DNA of 64,000 nucleotides from Oribacterium sp. C9 (lineage in GTDB: Bacteria; Bacillota; Clostridia; Lachnospirales; Lachnospiraceae). Each line of letters starts with the position of its first letter. Positions within the stretch are counted from its first letter, which is position 1. A program made the position numbers and the translations under genes. The stretch is from assembly GCF_002007235.1 (NCBI RefSeq), contig NZ_MUHW01000002.1, positions 124,001-188,000 on the forward strand, in the 5' to 3' direction. Positions 46,319-54,293 of the stretch are shown here, piece after piece. The notes below the pieces were generated by a model, which saw only the letters and a list, made by a program, of their open reading frames with translations, had not been told where the DNA came from and did no database searches.

Positions 46319-47770
46319 TTAGAAACGGAAATAAAGGAACGGGTTGTAGGTGTCATTTACAAGGTAAGCTGTGGCAAGGAAGAAAAGTCCCATGTAGCCG
46401 AAGATGAGCATAACCGAAAGGACGAACGCTGATGTCCTTGATCTCATCAGTCCTGAACATGTTGCGGTCCAGTGCTCGAGCTTTCCTTTTATCCATGGAT
46501 AAACAGGGAATGCGATGACACATCCAAGTATAAGCAGGAGGAAGTTGTTCCTTAAGTACCAGATGAGGTTCTCGTTCATGAGAGGAACGCCTCCAAATCC
46601 AAACATTATCTGAAGATAATGCTTAAGTTCAGCCATATCATCAAAAACAAAGATAACGAAACCGACAACATAGATGAACATGGCGTAAATGTGCTGAAGT
46701 ATCCTTGGGAGCTTTTGGAGAGCCTTTCCCCAAATATGCTTTTCCATGGCAAGCAGCACTCCGTAGAAAACACCCCAGAGAATGAAATTCCATGCCGCGC
46801 CGTGCCAGAGACCTGTAAGGAACCAAACGATGAACATATTCCTGAGCTGCATCAGAGTACCCTGTCGGTTTCCTCCAAGAGGAATATATACGTAATCTCT
46901 GAACCAGGTACTGAGGGAGATGTGCCAACGTCTCCAGAAATCGGTTACTGAAACTGAACTCAGAGGATAGTTAAAGTTCTCAAGATAGTGGAAACCAAGC
47001 ATTCTGCCCATACCGATTGCCATGTCACTGTATGCACTGAAATCATAGTAAAGCTGGAGAGTGAAGCACACAGCCCCAAGCCATGCGCTTGCAACTGATA
47101 TCCCTGAATCTCCCGCAAAGGCACTTGCCTTTATGATCTCCCACAAAGAACCTATGGTATTGGCAAGCAGCACCTTTTTGAAAAGTCCCTTAAGGAAGCG
47201 AAGTCCTCCTGTTATGAAACCGTCGAAGTCGATATTACGTTCATGAAGCTCCTCGTTAACGGTGGAAAATCTTACGATAGGACCCGCGATCAGCTGAGGG
47301 AACATGGAAACGTATGTAAGATAATAGAAGTAGTTCTTCTCTACAGAAACCTCTTTCTTGTAGAGATCGATGGTGTAGCTCATGGTCTGGAAGGTAAAAA
47401 AGCTTATTCCTATAGGAAGTCCGAGACCAAAAGGTGTGATGGCTGTGCCAAAAGCGGCATTGACAGACTCGATGATGAAATCTGCATATTTGAAAAATCC
47501 GAGAACCGAAAGGTCGATGATCACAGACATCGCGAGAAAAAGCCTGCGAAGGCCCTTTTTATCCCCGGCCTTATCCATAAATCTTCCGAGTGTATAGTCA
47601 GACAATGTCTCGAAAAGCATAAGCAGGATGTAGATCGGCTCCCCCCATGCATAGAAAACCAGCGAAAAGGCCAGAAGCACATAGTTCTTCACTTTGAATG
47701 GCACCAGATAATATAGTATCAGGCACAGCGGAAGGAAAAAAAACAAAAATGGAATACTACTGAAAACCAT
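46319..47770 (-). CDS. MBOAT family O-acyltransferase (AlgI/DltB-like)
   Basis: This 483-residue protein with about 10-12 TM segments should move acyl groups across the membrane for polymer O-acylation. LRNMFIVWFLTGLWHGAAWN contains the catalytic His in WHG, and VTDFWRRWHISLSTWFRDYV is the other signature block. NYPLSSVS and YIPLGGNRQGT are also typical of the AlgI branch. GGAG lies 7 bases upstream of the ATG. The partner DHHW gene follows directly. The acceptor polymer is unknown; no alginate genes are present. Confidence 0.94.
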   Translation of the reverse strand: MVFSSIPFLFFFLPLCLILYYLVPFKVKNYVLLAFSLVFYAWGEPIYILLMLFETLSDYTLGRFMDKAGDKKGLRRLFLAMSVIIDLSVLGFFKYADFIIESVNAAFGTAITPFGLGLPIGISFFTFQTMSYTIDLYKKEVSVEKNYFYYLTYVSMFPQLIAGPIVRFSTVNEELHERNIDFDGFITGGLRFLKGLFKKVLLANTIGSLWEIIKASAFAGDSGISVASAWLGAVCFTLQLYYDFSAYSDMAIGMGRMLGFHYLENFNYPLSSVSVTDFWRRWHISLSTWFRDYVYIPLGGNRQGTLMQLRNMFIVWFLTGLWHGAAWNFILWGVFYGVLLAMEKHIWGKALQKLPRILQHIYAMFIYVVGFVIFVFDDMAELKHYLQIMFGFGGVPLMNENLIWYLRNNFLLLILGCVIAFPVYPWIKGKLEHWTATCSGLMRSRTSAFVLSVMLIFGYMGLFFLATAYLVNDTYNPFLYFRF

Positions 47771-47925
47771 AAATAAACTCCGTTTGTGTAGACTTGCTGC
47801 GGAACAGAAAACCTCATCATTTGTAGGATAATGTCACTGCCCGCAACTCTCATATATTACAATTAAATGCCTTTAAATAGCAATATGTATAGGGGAAATA
47901 TAGGTATTCCTGAACTTATACGGGT

Positions 47926-47967
47926 CAAAAAAGAAAAACGGCAGGTGCCGTCATCACACCTGCCGTT
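47926..47967 (-). terminator. Terminator after the DUF4358 lipoprotein gene
   Basis: A perfect 11-bp stem AACGGCAGGTG/CACCTGCCGTT (47937-47947 with 47957-47967) is followed on the minus strand by TTTTTCTTTTTT. It separates the lipoprotein gene from the MBOAT operon, so MBOAT needs its own promoter. Confidence 0.9.
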
Positions 47968-48034
47968 AAAAACACTTATTTTATTGTTCCGCATCCGGAT
48001 TGTTCAGAAAATCGAATCCGGAAGATCCATAACA

Positions 48035-48751
48035 TCAGCCTACGCTTGATGCGATTGTCTGCTCAATTGCTGCCCCGTTTGATGACATTACAAGGTATAC
48101 ATAATTACCGATAGTCTTTACGGTGCTTGCTGCAACGATCTGATACTGCTCAGGCATATAGTCCTGAAGCTCCTGAGCCTTCTGCTGCTGAACGGCACTG
48201 AGCTGTCCTGCAAGTGCTGCAACAGAAGCTGCATCCTTTGCCTTAAGGATAGCTACTGTATCAGCCTTTGTTACATCCTCAGCCATGGCAAATACATAGC
48301 CCTCAAGCTGTGAAGCATCGATTCCGTAGTAGTTAGAGATGTAGTTTGCATCAACTGTGATCATACCCGGAAGAAGTCCTGTAACCTTGCTGTAAATAGC
48401 ACTTGGGTCAGCACCTGTTGACTGGGCTGCAGTGGTCTCCGCAACAGTTGTTTCCTCAGCAGTTGTAGTCTCTTCCTTAGACTCCTTTGTAGTCTCCTCT
48501 TCCTTGGTTGTCTCTTCCTCTGTAGTCTCTTCTGCAGCTGCAGTGGTCTCCTCAGCAGCAGTTGTAGTCTCTTCAGTGGCTGTAGTGGTTTCTACTTCAG
48601 TTGTTTCAGCGGCTGTTGTTTCAGGTGCAGCTGTTGTTTCCACTGCGGCTGTAGTAACGATCTCTGCTGTAGAAGTGCTTCCACAACCGTTAAGGATCAA
48701 AGCGGATGCTGCAAGTACAGCTGCTGTTGTTGCGATAATGTTCTTTCTCAT
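48035..48751 (-). CDS. DUF4358 lipoprotein with Thr/Glu repeat linker
   Basis: This protein of about 238 residues is exported and lipid-anchored: the lipobox LILNGC places Cys near residue 23. About 90 residues of imperfect TTEE/TTAAEE repeats form a long extended linker. A C-terminal DUF4358 domain follows (YSKVTGLLPGMITVDANYIS, GYVFAMAEDVTKADTVAILK), whose function is unknown. ATG 48751 has AGGGAG 7 bases upstream; an ATG six bases earlier is too close to it. The gene has its own near-consensus promoter and its own terminator. Confidence 0.88.
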   Translation of the reverse strand: MRKNIIATTAAVLAASALILNGCGSTSTAEIVTTAAVETTAAPETTAAETTEVETTTATEETTTAAEETTAAAEETTEEETTKEEETTKESKEETTTAEETTVAETTAAQSTGADPSAIYSKVTGLLPGMITVDANYISNYYGIDASQLEGYVFAMAEDVTKADTVAILKAKDAASVAALAGQLSAVQQQKAQELQDYMPEQYQIVAASTVKTIGNYVYLVMSSNGAAIEQTIASSVG

Positions 48752-48821
48752 AACCATTCTCCCTCTAGTTTATGTTTTGCACGACCCTTTAAGGGTATAA
48801 CTTTGTTTGAACTCTTGCATC

Positions 48822-48850
48822 ATTATATAGATTTATTACCGTTTTCTCAA
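48822..48850 (-). promoter_or_regulatory. Near-consensus promoter for DUF4358 gene
   Basis: On the minus strand TTGAGA (48845-48850), a 17-base spacer and a perfect TATAAT (48822-48827) lie directly after the stop of the SGNH gene, about 70 bases before ATG 48751. Confidence 0.8.
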
Positions 48851-49762
48851 TTAAAACTTTAAATGCTCCTCAGCATACTGCTCAAATGTCTGCTGCCATA
48901 CCGCATAGGCAGAGTTCGTCTGATGAACATACTTGTCACTGCAATACTTAGGTGCCAGGCATCCGGTAGCATCAGTCAGTGGAGTGGCGACATCTATGTA
49001 TCCCCAGCCGTTTTCCTCTGCCAACGCCTTCATCCTTTCGTTAAGTGCTCTGATGTTGGCATTGTTCAGGTTTTTCTTCTCGGAGCCTTTGTACATAGGT
49101 GTGGTGCTTATGATGGTGAAATCCACATCGGGATTTTCGATTTTGATCCTGTCTATAAGCTGCAGGTATTTCTGAACTGTATAGTCCACCCCGTCATAAA
49201 GATCGTTTAATCCAAAGAAGGAGTATATATGCTTTGCATTTACAAGCTTTATGGAATCCCAGATATAATGCTGCTGGCCTCCATAAATCGGGTGGGTTGA
49301 CTTACTGGTGATCTTGGAAAATGCATTGTGAACAGAGTAGCTTCCTCTGGTGAGGAACTTAAGATTCTGGAATATGGGTGCCGTGGAATTTCTTGCAGCA
49401 TAAAGTGAAAAGCCCATAGCCACAGAATCTCCGATCAGCACAGAATCCTTGTAGTAGTTCCCGATATCTGCAGCATGCTGTGCGATAGCGGCAAGACGGG
49501 CCAGCTCCTGTGCCTGCTGCTCCATAAGGATCTCTTCATAAGATTTTGTTTCAGGGACAGCTTCTGTTTCTCCGGGAATCACAGGTGAATATGTGCCGGG
49601 AATAGATGTCTCATTGGAATCCGCCCCCACAGTAGGTCCTATGGATTGTGCTAATGCTGTTGTATCCACACCCTGCCCCAAAGGATCCGCATAAACCAAA
49701 AACAAAGAGGACACGGATACAGAGATAGTCAGAATTGCAGTAACGATCCGATGTTTTCTCAT
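48851..49762 (-). CDS. Exported SGNH hydrolase (paralogue 1)
   Basis: This 303-residue protein has a signal peptide (about 1-25, ending VYADP) and a flexible linker. An SGNH domain follows: VLIGDSVAMGF has the Ser nucleophile near 113, GLNDLYDG is block III, and DKYVHQTN holds the catalytic His near 280. It probably removes an acyl group from a surface glycan. TTAGGAGGGAA precedes the ATG. Two paralogues lie at 51180 and 52180 on the other strand, sharing the WDS ... GAKH ... DxTIIS ... ANG pattern. Confidence 0.88.
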   Translation of the reverse strand: MRKHRIVTAILTISVSVSSLFLVYADPLGQGVDTTALAQSIGPTVGADSNETSIPGTYSPVIPGETEAVPETKSYEEILMEQQAQELARLAAIAQHAADIGNYYKDSVLIGDSVAMGFSLYAARNSTAPIFQNLKFLTRGSYSVHNAFSKITSKSTHPIYGGQQHYIWDSIKLVNAKHIYSFFGLNDLYDGVDYTVQKYLQLIDRIKIENPDVDFTIISTTPMYKGSEKKNLNNANIRALNERMKALAEENGWGYIDVATPLTDATGCLAPKYCSDKYVHQTNSAYAVWQQTFEQYAEEHLKF

Positions 49763-49800
49763 ATTTTCCCTCCTAAATCTGAGAACGTCAGTCTAAAATA

Positions 49801-49829
49801 ATCTTACGACCCAAAATAAGCGATGTCCA
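49801..49829 (-). promoter_or_regulatory. Promoter for SGNH paralogue 1
   Basis: On the minus strand TGGACA (49824-49829), a 17-base spacer and TAAGAT (49801-49806) lie about 40 bases before the start codon. Confidence 0.65.
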
Positions 49830-49863
49830 CTTAAGTATTTATATCGATAATCTGTTAATTTGC

Positions 49864-49892
49864 TTGACGTGAGTAGGCTTCAAGTTTAGATT
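49864..49892 (+). promoter_or_regulatory. Promoter for the flavin-reductase-like gene
   Basis: TTGACG (49864-49869), a 17-base spacer and TAGATT (49887-49892) lie about 40 bases before ATG 49931, divergent from the SGNH promoter. Confidence 0.6.
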
Positions 49893-49930
49893 AATCTTGA
49901 TTCAGAAAATATATTTTATTTGGAAGAAAT

Positions 49931-50638
49931 ATGGCAAAGATAGCATTTAAGAAACCGGGTAATTTTATCTACCCAGTACCGGCTGTTATGGTCAGTCTAA
50001 AAGATAAATCAGGAAAAACAAATATCCTCACCGTTGCATGGACAGGAACCATTTGTTCCGATCCTCCGATGGCATATATATCAGTGCGTAAGAACAGAGG
50101 CAGCTACCCGATGCTCGTGGAATCCGGAGAATTTGTGATCAACCTTCCGGACGAAAAACTGGTGAAAGCTTTGGACTACTGCGGAGTCAGAAGTATTACC
50201 AAGGTTGACAAATGGAAGGAGATGGGGCTCCATGAAGGAACGGCGACAGTTGTTTCTGCACCGACCATCGAAGAAGCTCCCGTATCCATAGAGTGTAAGG
50301 TCACTCAGGTACTCCCTCTCGGGACCCATGATATGTTCCTTGCAGAGGTAGTGGCAGTTCAGGTAGACGATCAGTATATAGACGAAAAAGATGCTTTCCA
50401 CATGGATCAGGTGGGGCTTGTGGCATATTCTCATGGTGATTACATGTCTCTGGGAGAAAAGCTCGGCAGCTTCGGATATTCTGTCCGCAAAAAGCCTCTT
50501 CCCAAAAAGAAGAAAAAAGCATCAGACAGCAAAACCGCACCACAGAAAAAAGCCGTTTCCAAAAATCCGGTTGGCAGATCCGTGAAGAGATCCGGGGACT
50601 GGAAAAAAACTGGAAGCCGTAAGAAAGGAGATAAATGA
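49931..50638 (+). CDS. Flavin reductase-like domain protein with basic tail
   Basis: This 235-residue protein has a flavin-reductase-like split-barrel domain at about 1-185: NILTVAWTGTICSDPPMAYI is the FMN-binding block, and YPMLVESGEFVINLPDEKLV follows. It probably binds FMN or FAD and may reduce an unknown acceptor. The last 50 residues are very Lys/Arg-rich (KKPLPKKKKKASD), which suggests nucleic acid or membrane-surface contact. Its stop overlaps the start of a small membrane protein gene (ATGA), so the two are co-translated. Confidence 0.85.
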   Translation: MAKIAFKKPGNFIYPVPAVMVSLKDKSGKTNILTVAWTGTICSDPPMAYISVRKNRGSYPMLVESGEFVINLPDEKLVKALDYCGVRSITKVDKWKEMGLHEGTATVVSAPTIEEAPVSIECKVTQVLPLGTHDMFLAEVVAVQVDDQYIDEKDAFHMDQVGLVAYSHGDYMSLGEKLGSFGYSVRKKPLPKKKKKASDSKTAPQKKAVSKNPVGRSVKRSGDWKKTGSRKKGDK

Positions 50639-50826
50639 TGGATCTTCGGAAAATCAGGAACTTTCTTAACAGAAATCGTAATGTCTTCATCATAATTACC
50701 TGTATCCTTATAGCAACTCTCATATACAGATATACAGACAACTTCTATATCAACCTCGTGATATGTGTGATTGCGGTATATTCATATCTTCACTTTTTTA
50801 ATACTAAGTGGAAGAACAAAAAGTAA
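50635..50826 (+). CDS. Small two-TM membrane protein
   Basis: This 63-residue protein has a basic N-terminus (LRKIRNFLNRNRN), two TM segments (about 18-31 and 37-53) and a basic end. I do not recognise a family. AAAGGAG lies 4 bases before the ATG, and the ATG overlaps the stop of the flavin-reductase-like gene, which supports translation. A second ATG directly follows the first and is an equally possible start. It may anchor its neighbour at the membrane. Confidence 0.65.
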   Translation: MMDLRKIRNFLNRNRNVFIIITCILIATLIYRYTDNFYINLVICVIAVYSYLHFFNTKWKNKK

Positions 50827-50869
50827 CGCTTGTTACAGCTAAATATATGAAAAGTATTATTAATCCATG

Positions 50870-50897
50870 TTGACTTGATTAAAATTAAGAGTAAAAT
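50870..50897 (+). promoter_or_regulatory. Promoter for tRNA-Gly
   Basis: TTGACT (50870-50875), a 16-base spacer and TAAAAT (50892-50897) precede the tRNA by about 18 bases. Confidence 0.7.
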
Positions 50898-50915
50898 CTA
50901 AGACATGTGATTGTT

Positions 50916-50986
50916 GCAGCTATAGTACATCGGTAGTACATCGGCTTCCCAAGCCGAGGAGGCGGGTTCGACTCCCGTTGGCTGCT
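50916..50986 (+). tRNA. tRNA-Gly (anticodon CCC)
   Basis: A 71-base cloverleaf folds with acceptor GCAGCTA/TGGCTGC, a 4-bp D stem GTAC/GTAC, anticodon stem TCGGC/GCCGA around loop TTCCCAA (anticodon CCC), and T arm GCGGG-TTCGACT-CCCGT. The discriminator is T and no CCA is encoded. It has its own promoter and terminator, and no integrase is nearby. Confidence 0.93.
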
Positions 50987-50991
50987 TAAAT

Positions 50992-51040
50992 AAAGCGGAA
51001 TCCTTGAGACGTTGTCTCGGGATTTCGCTTTTTCTTTTTT
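50992..51040 (+). terminator. Terminator after tRNA-Gly; copy B of a repeated palindrome
   Basis: Arms 50992-51010 and 51014-51032 around a GTT loop are followed by a T-rich run to 51040. Its core is nearly the reverse complement of the hairpin at 44982-45028. Confidence 0.9.
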
Positions 51041-51179
51041 CGCCTTATTCATCCTTACTCCCTCTATCCTCACTTCATTAATTTGTAATTGATGTGACAG
51101 TTGATTTTATAATCCGTATACTTTTCTTGTGCTAAAATGATGCTTGTAAAATTATTGAAAGAATAAAGAGGTCTTTTTT

Positions 51180-52121
51180 ATGAGACGTATGAAAAAAATC
51201 GCTACACTTGCTTTAAGTGCCGCTCTTGCCACAGGTACAGGCGCTTTCGGAGCGTTTGCCGCAGCAACCGCACAGGGCATTGACTTAAGCAGCTACTATT
51301 CCACCTTCGGTCCCATGTCGGGAGCTCAGGAGGGTTCCACTACTGCCGAAACCTCGGAGACTGCAGTAAGTGCTTCCGCCGAATCCTTAGACTCCATGCA
51401 TGTATACCAGAACGCTCTCGGAACCTATACAGCTGCAAACGGTGCCATCGTCATCGGACCTTCAGCTTCCATTGATACATCAGCACTTACCGATACACAG
51501 AACGCCGCTCTCGACGGACTTTTCCAGAACTCTGTAATCATAGGTAATTCCATCGGTAACGGATTTGCACTTTACACTAAAAAACATTCTGAGGATCCTG
51601 TCCTCAAGAATTTCCAGTCTCTTACAGCCAACGGTTACTACATAGAAGGTGCCTTCGAAGAGATCAGCTCCTCAAGCCGTCATCCTTTCTATAGAGGACA
51701 GCAGCGCTTCGTATGGGATTCTGTTCAGCTCATGGGCGCAAAGCACGTCTTCCTATCCTTCGGTACTACAGAGGTTCAGTATCCAAGCGTTGTCGAAGAT
51801 TATAAGAAGCTCATAAATCAGATCCTTGCCGTTAATCCCGGTGTTGACATCACTGTGATCAGTGCAACCTATATTTATCCGGGTAAGTATTACGGAACCA
51901 TGACCAGTCCTAATGTTAAAACCTTCAACACTACCATGGAGCAGGTATGTATCACCAACGGATGGAACTTCATCAATGTTGCCGACCGTCTCTCTGATGC
52001 AAACGGAGATCTCGATCCCGTTTACAGCTCAGACGAGTACATTCACCAGAATGATCTGGCTTACGACATCTGGACCGCTGCTCTCAAGGAATACGGACTT
52101 AAGAAACTCGGAATGGCATAA
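51180..52121 (+). CDS. Exported SGNH hydrolase-like protein (paralogue 2, altered active site)
   Basis: This 313-residue protein has a signal peptide (about 1-28, GAFAAAT) and a Ser/Thr-rich linker, then an SGNH-type domain. The nucleophile block reads IIGNSIGNGF (Asn for Asp, Ser kept near 124). Block III reads SFGTTEV where paralogues have GLND. The His block DEYIHQND is kept. Loss of the block III Asn should weaken the oxyanion hole, so it may be a poor or differently acting enzyme, or a binding protein. AGAGG precedes the ATG by 8 bases. It leads into paralogue 3 after 58 bases. Confidence 0.85.
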   Translation: MRRMKKIATLALSAALATGTGAFGAFAAATAQGIDLSSYYSTFGPMSGAQEGSTTAETSETAVSASAESLDSMHVYQNALGTYTAANGAIVIGPSASIDTSALTDTQNAALDGLFQNSVIIGNSIGNGFALYTKKHSEDPVLKNFQSLTANGYYIEGAFEEISSSSRHPFYRGQQRFVWDSVQLMGAKHVFLSFGTTEVQYPSVVEDYKKLINQILAVNPGVDITVISATYIYPGKYYGTMTSPNVKTFNTTMEQVCITNGWNFINVADRLSDANGDLDPVYSSDEYIHQNDLAYDIWTAALKEYGLKKLGMA

Positions 52122-52179
52122 ATATTAAAAGACCATGGCATATTCTCACACTTTTCCCGTGGTCTAAAGGAGATTAGAT

Positions 52180-53142
52180 ATGAAAAAAACTTTAAGGAGA
52201 GCAGCCATCATAGCCGCTGCATCATCCATCATCATTACTTCCGGCATAGTATCACTTGCTGATGGTCCTTCGATCCCGTCAGAAACTGCAGCCGCAACAG
52301 CAGAGACCACTGCTGTTACTTCAAGCACGGAAGAGACCGCAGCCACTGATGCTTCAGCTGCATCTTCAAGCAGCTCCGCTTCTGCAGATCTTTCTGCTGA
52401 CCCTGTACTTACTGCCACAGAGGATCAGCGTGTGGTTGATTTCTATAAGGATTCCATCCTCATCGGAGATTCAGTTGCAGACGGATTCAAGCGATACAGT
52501 ATCGCCCGAAATCAGAACCCTTTACTTGCAAATATCAATTTTCAGACTCAGGCCCGCTACAGTATCCATGATGAGATTCAGCCCATCGGTACAGAAGGCG
52601 TGAACCATCTCTGGTATGGCGGAGCTCAGCATTATGCTTATGAGCTTGTTTCTTTAGTCGGAGCAAAGCATGTTTATCTCTCACTCGGTCTTAATGACAT
52701 AAAGGGCCGTCCAAGCGAGGTTCTTGCCAACTACAAGTCACTTATAAGCAGCATCGCCGCTGCAAATCCTGCTGCGGACATCACCATCATCAGCACCACC
52801 TACATCTATCCTGATGCACAGACCAAGCTCTCCGGCATCAAGAGCTGGGCTTTTGATAACGATACAGTACGTAAGCTCAATGCTTCCCTTCAGGAGCTTT
52901 GCACAGCAAACGGCTACGGCTACATAGATATAGCCAACCGTCTTGCAGACGCAAACGGAAATCTGGATCCAAAGTACTGCACAGACAAGTACATCCACCA
53001 GAATGCAGACGCTTATGTTATCTGGGTTCAGGCCCTTCGTGAGTATGCGGCAAGTCAGAATTATGCTCATGCAAATGACGTAACTGAGACTGCAACAAAA
53101 ACATCGGCTGAGACAGTTGCCGAGAATACTGCAACCGCTTAA
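52180..53142 (+). CDS. Exported SGNH hydrolase (paralogue 3)
   Basis: This 320-residue protein has a signal peptide (about 1-28) and a Thr/Ser/Ala-rich linker (29-80). The SGNH domain is intact: ILIGDSVADGF has Ser near 98, SLGLNDIKG is block III, and DKYIHQNA is the His block. A Thr/Glu/Ala-rich tail ends it. AAAGGAG lies 7 bases before the ATG. A weak inverted repeat (52130-52166) separates it from paralogue 2. It is expected to de-acylate a surface glycan together with paralogue 1. Confidence 0.88.
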   Translation: MKKTLRRAAIIAAASSIIITSGIVSLADGPSIPSETAAATAETTAVTSSTEETAATDASAASSSSSASADLSADPVLTATEDQRVVDFYKDSILIGDSVADGFKRYSIARNQNPLLANINFQTQARYSIHDEIQPIGTEGVNHLWYGGAQHYAYELVSLVGAKHVYLSLGLNDIKGRPSEVLANYKSLISSIAAANPAADITIISTTYIYPDAQTKLSGIKSWAFDNDTVRKLNASLQELCTANGYGYIDIANRLADANGNLDPKYCTDKYIHQNADAYVIWVQALREYAASQNYAHANDVTETATKTSAETVAENTATA

Positions 53143-53157
53143 AACTTTATTTGTATT

Positions 53158-53198
53158 AAAAATGACGTATGAAACAAGAGTTTCATACGTCATTTTTT
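53158..53198. terminator. Bidirectional terminator after SGNH paralogue 3
   Basis: A perfect 15-bp stem (53160-53174 with 53181-53195) and a 6-base loop are followed by a T-run, between convergent genes. Confidence 0.9.
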
Positions 53199-53226
53199 CA
53201 CTTAGATCCACAACACCTTCCTTGGA

Positions 53227-54186
53227 TCAATACCCCTTTTTTGTGTCTATCCTGTTTTTCATTCCGGCTATATCTCCGGAAAGATATTTCTGTAGATTTT
53301 CTCCGGTGATCTTCACTATATTCCTGAAGGTCTTTGCAAGGAAAAACTGTCCGGCTATATGAGGAGTGATGATACACCTCGGAGCATCCCAAAGAGGATG
53401 ATCCACCGGAAGCGGCTCCGGCGATGTGACATCAAGAGCTGCCCCGCCTATCCTGCCTTCACATAAAGCCTCGTTCAGTGCCATGTTATCTACCGCATTA
53501 CCGCGCCCTGCATTGATAAGAAAAGCAGTTTCTTTCATAAGTCCAAGTCGCTTCGCATCAATGATATCAACATTTTCAGCCGTTCCCGGAAGAACCATGG
53601 CGACATAGTCTGCTCTCGGAATAAGCTCATCAAGATGCTCCACCGTTGTAAGCTCATCAACAAAATCAGGTTTTTCATCATGCTGAGTTCTGGTCACACC
53701 GATCACATAGCTTCCAAGTGCATGCATTTTCCTTGCATAATGCTTACCTATGGATCCAAGTCCCAGAACGAGGGTTGTGGAGTCCTCTACGGAAAGCACC
53801 TTGCCCTCCAGCTGCCATGTTCTCTCCACCTGATGTCTCATGTAGAGATCGCTCTTTCTTGCAAGCATGAAAGAGACTGTCACCATCCACTCCGAGACCG
53901 AGGTATCATAAGCACCTGATGCGCTTGTCAGAATAGTCCCTTCTGAAAGCACTCCTTCTTTACAATAGGGATCCACACCTGCGGAATTGGTCTGGAGCCA
54001 CTTAAGTCCGGGCGCCACGGAAACCACCGCCGGAGAGACATTGCCAAGGATAATATCTATATCCTTTACATCATTTTCATCCACTGATTTCATATCCTTA
54101 TACAGGAACTCACATCCCCTGGCGATGCCTTCAAGATATTTTTTGTCATCCTCTGTGAAGGGCATCGTAGCTAAAATCTTCATCAT
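53227..54186 (-). CDS. D-isomer-specific 2-hydroxyacid dehydrogenase
   Basis: This 319-residue NAD(P)-dependent enzyme reduces a 2-oxoacid or oxidises a 2-hydroxyacid. The NAD site is VLGLGSIGKHYA near 140-151. The catalytic Arg is in INAGRGNAVD, the Glu in DVTSPEPLP and the His in ITPHIAGQF. AAGGAGG precedes the tandem ATG codons. The substrate cannot be told from sequence. Its place next to ilvD and a TRAP transporter under BCAA-type control makes a branched 2-oxoacid an attractive but unproven candidate. Confidence 0.88.
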   Translation of the reverse strand: MMKILATMPFTEDDKKYLEGIARGCEFLYKDMKSVDENDVKDIDIILGNVSPAVVSVAPGLKWLQTNSAGVDPYCKEGVLSEGTILTSASGAYDTSVSEWMVTVSFMLARKSDLYMRHQVERTWQLEGKVLSVEDSTTLVLGLGSIGKHYARKMHALGSYVIGVTRTQHDEKPDFVDELTTVEHLDELIPRADYVAMVLPGTAENVDIIDAKRLGLMKETAFLINAGRGNAVDNMALNEALCEGRIGGAALDVTSPEPLPVDHPLWDAPRCIITPHIAGQFFLAKTFRNIVKITGENLQKYLSGDIAGMKNRIDTKKGY

Positions 54187-54235
54187 GCCAACCTCCTTAC
54201 AATAAGATCTCCCTTAATTCTTCAGTTATTGTAGC

Positions 54236-54266
54236 ATAAAATAAGGGACGGACTGACGTCCGCCCC
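54236..54266 (-). terminator. Terminator after ilvD
   Basis: A 9-bp stem (54245-54253 with 54258-54266, one G-U pair) with a 4-base loop is followed by TTATTTTAT on the minus strand. It separates ilvD from the dehydrogenase gene. Confidence 0.8.
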
Positions 54267-54293
54267 AAAGTATCACATGTTATTTTTTCAACA

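Noticed and set aside
48432-48800. 122-codon plus-strand frame of Val/Ser repeats
   Set aside because: It is the complement of the Thr/Glu codon repeats in the DUF4358 lipoprotein; the repeat creates the open frame.
50916-50986. tRNA-Gly as an integration site for a mobile element
   Set aside because: No integrase, no direct repeat of the tRNA 3' end and no foreign genes are seen on either side.
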